A stretch of 23,616 nt of DNA from Jaapia argillacea MUCL 33604. Lineage: Eukaryota; Basidiomycota; Agaricomycetes; Jaapiales; Jaapiaceae. A model generated the notes under the pieces. It did no database searches, was not told where the DNA came from, and saw only the letters and a list, made by a program, of their open reading frames with translations. Each line of letters opens with the position of its first letter. Positions within the stretch are counted from its first letter, which is position 1. Location: assembly GCA_000697665.1 (NCBI GenBank), contig KL197734.1, forward strand, positions 436,059-459,674. The letters run 5' to 3'. The position numbers and the translations under genes were made by a program. Shown piece after piece: positions 9,370-16,924 of this stretch.

Positions 9370-9877
9370 TGTTGTGAACACGTTCGAACTTGTATATTTC
9401 CTTTTGTATTGTTTGTATTTTCATCGGACTTCATTCGTTTTCGTATCATTTCCCTTGTCTATGATACTTAGTACGATTCACCTCTATCTTATCTTATCTC
9501 AAACCCTGTACAGCCTCGTACAGCCTCACCATTGTTCTTCATCTCATTGTTCGTCTCTCATTGTACTTTATCATTGTCTCAAACTTTAACTCGCTCGCCA
9601 CTGTCCAGAGGCATTGTCTCACTCGTTATTGTCTACAGTACATTGTTCGATATTCCATTGTTCCTGTAGTATATAAGGACACCTACCTACTTTGTATTCG
9701 GTAGCTTGTCCACTTGAACAATACAGCGCTTTAGTTGTATCCTTCAACCGGTTCGCTCCCTCATCGTCATCCTCTACTCTTCAACATCGTAGCCTGAGTA
9801 CTAGTTAGCAAGAAGTATCCAAAAGACTTACAAGCTTTATTCGCCACCTTACGCTAAACGCTAAGGCGCTCATAACA
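9370..9877 (-). mobile_element. Solo LTR, copy 2, with 5-bp target duplication
   Basis: This 508-bp sequence reads TGTTATGAGCGCC...GTGTTCACAACA on the minus strand. It is homologous to 4625-5163 but inverted relative to it. It is flanked by a perfect 5-bp direct repeat GTCAG (9365-9369 and 9878-9882), the signature of integrase-mediated insertion. With no internal retrotransposon sequence nearby, this is a solo LTR left by recombination between the two LTRs of one element. It keeps the TATATA-type motif and the CATTGT array. Confidence 0.92.
9531..9661 (-). promoter_or_regulatory. Phased CATTGT array in LTR copy 2
   Basis: ATTGT motifs start at 9531, 9546, 9560, 9573, 9613, 9628, 9642 and 9657, with one degenerate unit (ACTGT) at 9600. 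The spacing 15, 14, 13, 27, 13, 15, 14, 15 mirrors the array in LTR copy 1. The array lies beside the TATA-like TATATAAGG (about 9671). Confidence 0.5.
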
Positions 9878-9882
9878 GTCAG
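9878..9882. other. Target site duplication, right copy (GTCAG)
   Basis: This is the right partner of the GTCAG at 9365-9369 flanking the solo LTR. Confidence 0.9.
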
Positions 9883-10265
9883 GTGAAAAAGCTCTCTCAT
9901 TCACTAGTCCTCGGGAAGTTGTCCATATCGAATCACAGTTCAATGGTTCTCAATCAGGTTCTATGGGTACCCTCCAACACCAATCCTCCAGTCCCAATTC
10001 TCATACAGCCCCAGATTGTCAACAATCTCCTGGACCCCTAGTAAGGAGAGCTCCACCTTGGTGCCTCCTGCAAGCAGTCACCATGGCTATTCGAAGCCTT
10101 GTGGATGATTCTGAGGGTCATCCCCCAATAGTGCACTCTGCTGGCCCTGCCAATCCAATGGTAGTCACCAATCGTTCTCCTCCAAAGGCATACAACTCTT
10201 ACATGACTACCTGGCACTGCAAAGACTATCACACTGATGTCTCAGATTCGGGAGACCAACTCTGA

Positions 10266-10797
10266 CTGTTTGACAAGGTCTCTGATGTCCCAGACCTCCA
10301 TCTACCCCACATCTTGATCCCATTGAACTACATATCTCCAAGACACCACCTATTTCCACTCAACTACGAATCATTTCCATCATAATTGGCAAACCTCTCA
10401 TATATTCCTCCTAATTCCCTCTTGAACAAAGGGGTGCTATGGAATTTGCAAAGTGTTCATAGTCAGGATGATAGAAGGCTAATCCAGAGCGGATACTAGA
10501 GAGTGGGGGGCTCTGTGACGGGTGTTTACTGGGGATTACTCTCCAGATCACTCTGTATTGAGTGTGGGAATAACTCAGGTGGAGTTTCAATATCTTCATG
10601 TATCTGTGTAGTTACTCCTTCCGAATACATTCATCATTACTGCCTATTCACGATCAGCCTCCTCTGAGAGAGCGCCGACTGTGTGAAGTGGGCTTTTCTT
10701 ATATTTACTAGCTATCCTCAAGACTCAGCCCCTACGAGAGGGCTGAGTAGCGAGACTTAATTTTGTTTACTTCTTGAGAACGTGACAAGGTCGCATT
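10266..10797. other. No gene seen
   Basis: This 530-bp stretch lies between the split reading frame and the composite repeat. It contains only short open frames on either strand and no recognisable motif or repeat boundary. Confidence 0.5.
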
Positions 10798-11028
10798 CTC
10801 TCCACGTAGGACGTGTACACAGGTACACATACCTGTGGTTGATTCTCTCTGGTAGCTGCAGACAGCTGCAGCTCCAGAGGCACGCTTATGCGTGTGTAAT
10901 CAACTACAGGCTACCTACAAGGCAGCAGAGGTCTTTACACCTCAGTGCCAGGCTCGAGGCTCACCAGTGTCTCTGACGACACTTAGACCTCCCGTAGTGG
11001 TGACACAGGTCGATCCCTGCCTGTCACA
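10798..11028 (+). repeat. Composite repeat R1 + D, uninterrupted copy
   Basis: The first ~120 bp (CTCCACGTAGGACGTGTACA through GGCTACCTAC) resembles R1 and the last 135 bp (10894-11028) is D copy 2. This indicates that R1 and D are two parts of one family of at least 230 bp. It carries the GTGTAATC site into which the hAT inserted in the other copy. It has no obvious tRNA-like promoter boxes or poly-A tail, so I do not class it as a SINE. Confidence 0.7.
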
Positions 11029-11041
11029 CAAACCTTTGGTG

Positions 11042-11640
11042 GAGTGGAACCATTTACTCTGCCAACTTCACTGTTGAGAAACATGCTGATCCCTTGTGGA
11101 ACATACTCTCCATTGGCGAACCAAAAGATGTCACTGCAGACAAAGTGAGTGGCATGTTCTTCATTATGTGTTGATACAAGTCACTCATATGCCTTCAGTT
11201 GCACATGATGTCTGTTGCCGATGGGGCATTGACGTCCCACACTCAGCGGGCTGACTTGGTTCATTGCATTGTGTATGTTGATCCACTCATCTTATTCATT
11301 CTTGTCCAGACGAGGAAGCAACTCCCCAAGCCTCGGCAGGATTCACAAAATGAAGATCTGCCACTCCAGGGTCATCCGCCTCAATGTCAACACCACGAAG
11401 GCCCATCCTTCATCGCTTCTGTCACCACTCCTCCGCGGTCCAAGCCAGTCACACCTATCCCTTCCACACCCCTTAACCAGGCGGTCACCCTAGGGAGCAG
11501 TACCATCTGGTGGGATCTCTCTCCCTTCAGGGAATACTTGACCCAATCTCACCCTCAGGATCGTTCCCCTGGTATGCAGCTATATCTTCCAAAGAATCTT
11601 CTCAGCTAACCCCATTTCAACAGCAGCCAATGTGGAAAGC
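11042..11640 (+). pseudogene. Fragment of a multi-exon gene, unrecognised (N-terminal type, Pro/Gln-rich)
   Basis: Exon-like blocks are separated by plausible introns. One block ends ANFTVEKHADPLWNILSIGE...DVTADK at 11144 (intron 11145-11198). The next reads LHMMSVADGALTSHTQRADL and ends near 11270, followed by an intron to 11309. A Pro/Gln/His-rich block follows (TRKQLPKPRQDSQ..., PPRSKPVTPIPSTP). The phase-0 joins resemble the 13342 pseudogene, but I could not follow the frame with confidence past about 11500. No start codon is identified, and the upstream end abuts the composite repeat, which may have truncated it. Confidence 0.3.
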
Positions 11641-11953
11641 AAGGGCTGAATGCACCAGGATCCCATGACCACTGAAGCAGTATGTCTTGACTCGTCTGAC
11701 ATGTAGCAGTTCACTCAGAGGAACTTTCTCAGGTTAACCATGGTGGCGATCCACTCAGGGGCGCGAGCTCTGATAATCTGGTGAGAATTATCCCATTGGT
11801 GCAAAGTCAGCCCTCAACCCAGTCTAGGCCGTAGGCAGCAGTTACTCTGAAAACGATCCATTAGGAATACAGGGTCTCCATACTGCGGATATGCCACCTT
11901 CAGTTAGTCATGTCCCCCCCACCGAATCAGGTGTATTCTAACAAGCCTAACAG

Positions 11954-12490
11954 CAGCTGCAAGCTTGGGGCGAGAGGCTGAAGGTTCACTTCACTGAAAT
12001 CAGCAATCACCGAGAGACTGTGAGGCTTTTGTTCAATGTCGCTTTTGGCTCTGCTGACGAAAGTGGCTCCTCACTCTTCAGCTCATTGCTTTCCAGAAGG
12101 AGATTGAGGTCACGAAAATAACTGTAGATGACGGAGAAGTTATTCGCGAGAGGGACAGCCTGAGGCTCGAGAACGCGGAGTTGCATGAAAAGGTCCAGAA
12201 CCACGTTCGCCAGTGCAAACATCTGGAGCAGGTTGTTCAGCGATTCGAGAAATCCGTACTCGATAGGCAGGCTATCTTTACCGATATCAGGAACCCTGCT
12301 GATGTGAGACATGAGGAATAGTCGATGTACCTGATGCTCCCAAATAAACGGCCATTTGTTCTTTACTGTATACCAAGTGCTACGACCGAACCAGATCACT
12401 TGTTTTTGGGTTCTTACTGTGATAATAGGTGTCTAATCAGTTGGAGGTGGAGCATGATGGGGTGTCCTACCAGCCATGCAGACACCAGTG
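11954..12490 (+). pseudogene. Coiled-coil exon remnants of a decayed gene
   Basis: These are three phase-0 exon-like blocks without an initiating ATG. Block 11954-12037 reads QLQAWGERLKVHFTEISNHR and ends LLFN. Block 12097-12303 is strongly coiled-coil (VIRERDSLRLENAELHEKVQ, QCKHLEQVVQRFEKSVLDRQ). Block 12441-12490 reads LEVEHDGVSYQPCRHQ. Introns would be 12038-12096 (a weak GTCGCT donor) and 12304-12440 (donor GTGAGA, unusually long). A further block after 12540 (IGDWSAMQWNIVIRRY) cannot be joined in frame. It is probably the 3' portion of the gene whose start lies near 11042, but that link is inference. Confidence 0.35.
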
Positions 12491-12540
12491 GTAAGTTGAA
12501 ACTACATCCCCCCCTTGTTCGTTGACTTCCTTGCCCTCAG

Positions 12541-13308
12541 ATTGGGGATTGGTCTGCGATGCAGTGGAATATCGTCATTCGGAGATATTGATGTGTGTGC
12601 ATTCGCTCAACGTTGTACATCTCGGTAGGTATGACTATATGACGGGCAACCCTCTGGGTTCCACACATATCCCTGCCACTCTGCAAAGCCAGCCCTAAAC
12701 TCACCTCAATTTCGTTACTCGGTTGTTTGTTATTATCCCTTTTCGCATGTACCATCCCCACACGCCTACACATGTATCCATGTACCCTTGATATGTCAGA
12801 TCCTTTTCAGCCACCTCAGATTGAGTGGTTCAACACATACATCAGGCTTTCATTCGACGCAGGTCACAGCGAGTGACGATCCAAGTGTTATCATTCCCCA
12901 TTCAACCTTCTGACATACTCTCAACAGTTGTTTCCTTTGAGGAATACCTGCTCGACGACGATAGTTGTCTGTGCATCGCCACCCATACACTGCCATCCCG
13001 TTACACGAGCAGGGAGATCCTGCTGAAAGCGGTGTCCCTTGTGAGCCACCCAAACTAGAATACAAGCCACTCAAATTAAAATATAACAAACTGAGTGTCA
13101 TGCCGGTGCCAGTTGCAGGGCAATCATGGTTTCAATGAACAAAAGTGCATGGATTTCCCTTTCATACCTGTGAATGTGCAGCCTCCTCGTCTTTGTAGAC
13201 CAAAGCACCATTGTGACTGCGAAAGAGCCTCCAAAAGGTCGTTGTCTCATTGACTGTGGCATTCCCACACCTCACTGTGATAAATTAAAGGAGATCTGAG
13301 GGAAGAGC
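12541..13308. other. No supported gene
   Basis: There are short open frames on both strands, none with a recognisable motif or coherent exon series. The stretch separates the decayed coiled-coil gene from the promoter of the 13342 pseudogene. Confidence 0.45.
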
Positions 13309-13315
13309 TATATAT
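13309..13315 (+). promoter_or_regulatory. TATA-like box upstream of the multi-exon pseudogene
   Basis: TATATAT lies 27 bp upstream of the chosen ATG at 13342, followed by a C/T-rich stretch. The close spacing would leave almost no 5' leader, so it may be fortuitous or the true start may lie further downstream. Confidence 0.3.
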
Positions 13316-14497
13316 CATTCTCCTGCCCACTCGCATCTCAAATGGATGAAGGTGCGACCAGCGTTACCATGGACCAAGATCCCTTACCTGCCATGGAAGA
13401 AGCCCCCCTAGCAACACCATCCACCAGCGATAAACACTTGCTAAGTCCCAATGCAAGCGCTGGAGTTGTTGGTGGACCAAAGAAGTTCTGATCTGGTGAA
13501 GTCGATCAGGTACGGAAATGGTTGAGTCACCTTGATCCAGTATTCATACGTTTACCAGATGGTATCTGTGGGCCTGCCAGAGGCCTGGGGTCAAATGCAG
13601 ACACAGAGGTCCAATCCTCCCCCGGTTCACACCCCTACACCTTCCCTTGTCAACGAAAGTGGATGGGATCCCAAAAATTGCAACATAAATACACTGTTTG
13701 CCAGTGGGGTATGGATGGTGAAGGCCATGCAATTTTGAGGCTATTGGTCATTGACTGATGCAGCACTTTGCAGAACATTCGCAATTCTGAGTTCGACTTC
13801 AGTCACCCCCCACCTGCCAAGCAAGTTTCTCCTGACGCTGTCCCTCCTATTTCCTCTGGATCTATGCATGTGAGTCCTCATAACCGCAGATAATCTGATC
13901 GACTCATTTGTGTTCCAAGGACTCTGCAGCGGGAGGGAGTTGTTCTGAAGACTCTCTGATGGTCAGTGTTCATTTGGATGAGAGTGTCCATGTCAGGCAA
14001 CAAACACCTCCTTCACAAGTGAGTTACATAGCTGACACATCCTGACTCGTCTCATTCTTGCCAAGGTTGCAGGACCATCCTCTGAGCTCAGAGAGTCCAT
14101 CGACCACCAAGGCCATCACCAACACCAGGTATTTCGACGATATGTTGAACGTCTCGATGACTCATTGATAGCTACCTCAGGATTTTGCAGCTGGAGTTAG
14201 ACGGCCGGCAGCCAATTCCTCTGTTGTTAGCTCTTACTCGGGAAGATCGCACAATGAAGACGGAGGGCCTTTGGATCAACGGAACCAGCCACATTACCAG
14301 GTATACTTCTCTCCCAGAAACTTTGTGACGACTAATAAAAGCTTTCATCCAATCACGCCACAGTACATGGTAAATGCTCGCACCCCACACCCTCCGGCGA
14401 ACACGGATTCCAGAGGCTTGCATCAACATCCACCATCTCGTTACAAGGTTAGCTCATCATTTCTTTTGCTGTTCTAACCCTGATAATTAATTTTCAG

Positions 14498-14896
14498 GTC
14501 GCCCCTCAATATCCCAACTACCCTCATATACCCCAGGGTAATTCATATGCAGCCAGTCACCAACCATCACAACTTCCTCATCCCGAGGTTAGCTTGCCCT
14601 CCCCACTAGACTGGCTCTGCTCTGACCACCTTCAGGTCGTTCCCCAATATCCCTACTACTCTCAACCTCACATACCCCAGTGTTATCCATACATGTCTGG
14701 TCATCAGCCATCCGTGCCTCAGTTCCCTGGTCATGAGGTTAGCCGTTCATCCCTGCTATTTCTTCTTCTTCTTCCTTATGGACTTCAGGTTGGTATGCGA
14801 TGCCCCAACTACATATACTCCCAATGGCCTCATGGTTATCCATATGTATCTGGCAATCAGCCATCCATACTCCAGCTGTCTCATCATCATTGTGAG
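14498..14896 (+). repeat. Three tandemly duplicated exons
   Basis: Exons 14498-14587, 14636-14737 and 14789-14896 encode related 30-36 residue modules: VAPQYPNYPHIPQ, VVPQYPYYSQPHIPQ and VGMRCPNYIYSQWPHGYPY, each followed by a (S/N)HQPS/GNQPS block and an acidic end. The introns after the first two duplicated exons, and the one just before the set, all begin GTTAGC. Exon and intron were evidently duplicated together. Confidence 0.8.
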
Positions 14897-16668
14897 GTTC
14901 GTCTCTTGCTTTTGCAACATTGAGGCCTTTCACATGCATTCCACTCTCAGCTGCCTCAAGGTTACCCAGGTTATCCAGCCATTGTCCAGCCATCTCGACA
15001 AGACGAGGTCAGCTACACATTTAAGTGTCTGCCTTTTCCTCCCTCTGACGGCGTTCCGCTCTCCCCCTGTCTCTCTCAGAGACACCCTTACCTTGTTGAC
15101 CATCAATGCTCAGTCGCTCAGTCGTTCCAGGACGAGAAGGTTGGTTTTGTGTGTATATATTCTTTCCATTTCCGTATTGAAGGTCGCTTTTCTATCAAGA
15201 TATTCCCCTTTCAGGGTGAATCACAGCTCACAGATGGCCAGTTGTCTCTCGCCTCAACTGAGAAAGCAGAACCGGTACGAAAAGCCAAGAAAGGTAAGGA
15301 GAGAGCTGTGGTCTCTCAAGTGAGTGCTTGGGCCCTTTGCCACCATTCATTTCCAAATGACATCTTTTCTTCTCCCAGAACAATGATGGTTTCGCTGAGG
15401 GGAGCAAGATGCACAAACCTCGTGTTTGAGCACGGCACACAACCGTCCCTACCCAAGAAGGAAGTCACAAAGATTTTACAACTGCGATGGAAGGTGTGGA
15501 GGAAGTGGATGAAGAGGATGTAGTGTCTGATGGCGCCCAAGGGATTGGGGTGAGTTCACTCTCCTTTCCATTCTCTAAACTTGCAGCTGATTCAAACATA
15601 ATCTCAAGGGTGGTAACGACATGCATATTGACTGCGCTGTGCAGCCAGGTGGTATAGAACTTATTGGCTTTGTATCTGAAGGGTTTGAAAAGACTCTCCA
15701 ATTCATGCGAGAACTATGTGAGGAGAGCAAGCATAACTCCAAGGCACTGCGCAAAGAGCTCCTTGCACTCCATGGGTCTCAGAACACTGCATCAAAACCC
15801 TCACAAGCTCTGGGGTGGCAATGCAAAAAGGGTTCCTGGTTGAAGTACCTTCAGGATCCTTGGAAAGACGAACCTCACCAGGCCAATTTCATGGTGAGTT
15901 CTTCTCTGCTTCTATCTTGTCCTCTGCATTGCCATTAAAACCAACTCAGGCTCAGTTGCGCGAACACATCAGATTGCTGCTTAAAATAGACAAATATCAG
16001 GATATGACAGCTCACAGGCACCGCCATTCCACCAATCGGGAACTGGAGGCCTACGAGAAACGTCCACCTGGTACGGTCACCATTACCCCTGAGACTTTCT
16101 GACTGGACCTTTTTCACACCCGGGATACCCCTTTCAATTGTGAGGCCAAACTCATGTTTGCCAAGGACTTCGTGGACAAAGTTCAATCCAAGAAGTTCTA
16201 CTCCTTCCCACCCATTCTGGAGAAGTATCTTGACATTGACTATGTGATCTTCAAGTTGCATGGGCAGCTGAAATATCTCAAAGTGGTCTACTCCAAATAT
16301 GTTCTTGGCAACGTCACCCAAGTGCAGCGGAATGAATGTTTGCAGAAAAATGCTGCCTCTGGGAGAAAGAATGCGGTTCGTCTTCCATCTTCTCTCCCTC
16401 AGAGCAGTTGTTAAATGATGTTCACAGCTCTACCACATGCGCCTCGATTCCGCGATGTATTGTGAGGAGACAGAGTGGCACTATGACTTGCTTGTCGGCA
16501 TGGGACCTGGAGGGATGAGCTCCAACAAAAGCAGTGACGAGGGACATGGCATCATTCACAAATACCCTTGGAGGGACCCCAAGGTCGACAATGTCATGTG
16601 GAAATTAGACCAGATCACGCAGGAGAGGACGAAGCCCAAGGTTGGACATCGCAAATGGTGCAGCCAAC

Positions 16669-16671
16669 AGC
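16669..16671. other. CACTA target site duplication, left copy (AGC)
   Basis: AGC immediately precedes CACTG. The same triplet follows CAGTG at 22059-22061. CACTA elements make 3-bp duplications. Confidence 0.85.
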
Positions 16672-16706
16672 CACTGTGGTGTCCAAACCCCATGAATTTC
16701 ACCGTG
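16672..16706 (+). repeat. CACTA left terminal inverted repeat
   Basis: It begins CACTGTGGTG and includes TGAATTTCACCGTG. The right end read in reverse begins CACTGTGCTG and includes TGATTTTCACCATG at the same offset. About 24 of 35 positions agree. Confidence 0.8.
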
Positions 16707-16924
16707 CTACCCAGGGAAAAGGTCTTTTCACCGCTGTAATTGGTGGCAAGTCGGTAGTCAGTGAAAAGGGTGCGAAAATCAACCAAGTGAAAATCACCGT
16801 TAGCTGCAGAACAATTCAAGGCCAACACCTGGGTTACCATAAGGAACACAAAAGACTGCTCAAAACAGTGAAAATAATGATATTTCAACAATGTATAGGC
16901 TTTACAGCATAAAAGACGGTAGGG

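Larger units (their letters stand above)
9069..10265 (+). pseudogene. Reading frame split by a solo LTR, unrecognised
   Basis: The frame is open from ATG 9069 to the LTR at 9370. If the LTR (9370-9877) and one copy of its 5-bp duplication are removed, it continues without a stop through 9883-10265, ending in TGA. The rejoined product would be about 228 residues, Ser/Pro/Thr/Gln-rich, like the region upstream. It follows the end of the long low-stop frame at 9064 after a frame change. No domain is recognised. Exact in-frame continuity across the insertion supports the LTR boundaries and hints that the sequence once encoded protein. The biased composition weakens the coding argument. Confidence 0.4.
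13342..16671 (+). pseudogene. 17-exon gene, Agaricomycete multicopy family (5' part; split by CACTA)
   Basis: Exons are 13342-13509, 13559-13708, 13774-13869, 13920-14018, 14066-14128, 14181-14300, 14364-14447, 14498-14587, 14636-14737, 14789-14896, 14951-15007, 15080-15139, 15215-15319, 15379-15549, 15609-15893, 15950-16375 and 16428-16671, the last resuming at 22062. All 16 introns (47-75 nt, GT-AG) are phase 0. The N-terminal half is Pro/Gln/His/Tyr-rich and contains three duplicated exons. The C-terminal half is folded-looking: FEKTLQFMRELCEESKHNSK, LREHIRLLLKIDKYQDM, HYDLLVGMGPGGMSS, WRDPKVDNVMWKLDQI. I recall a similar block order in high-copy hypothetical proteins of mushroom genomes, but can name no function. 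In-frame TGA codons at 13489, 15427 and 16100, plus the insertion, make it a pseudogene. Without them it would encode about 929 residues. Confidence 0.8.

Noticed and set aside
4625-9877. Inverted 0.5-kb repeats as terminal inverted repeats of one large DNA transposon
   Set aside because: Each unit has its own TG...CA ends and the right unit has its own GTCAG duplication, so they are two LTR insertions.
4625-9877. Full-length LTR retrotransposon
   Set aside because: The LTRs are inverted, there is no primer site or polypurine tract, and no gag, protease, reverse transcriptase or integrase motifs lie between them.
10798-11028. SINE identity for the composite repeat
   Set aside because: No A/B-box promoter match, no poly-A or simple tail, and no flanking duplication could be found.
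13532-13738. Small ORF as an independent gene
   Set aside because: It is read through an intron; its middle corresponds to exon 2 of the split gene.
14733-15323. 196-aa plus-strand frame
   Set aside because: It runs across several well-supported introns and exons of the phase-0 gene in a different frame; its hydrophobic stretch comes from pyrimidine-rich intron ends.
16437-16739. Plus-strand open frame appearing to end the gene at 16739
   Set aside because: Its last ~22 codons read into the CACTA left terminal repeat; the true continuation of the exon is at 22062.
16568-16912. Plus-strand 114-aa frame
   Set aside because: It straddles the host exon/transposon boundary and overlaps the real exon frame, so it is a shadow.
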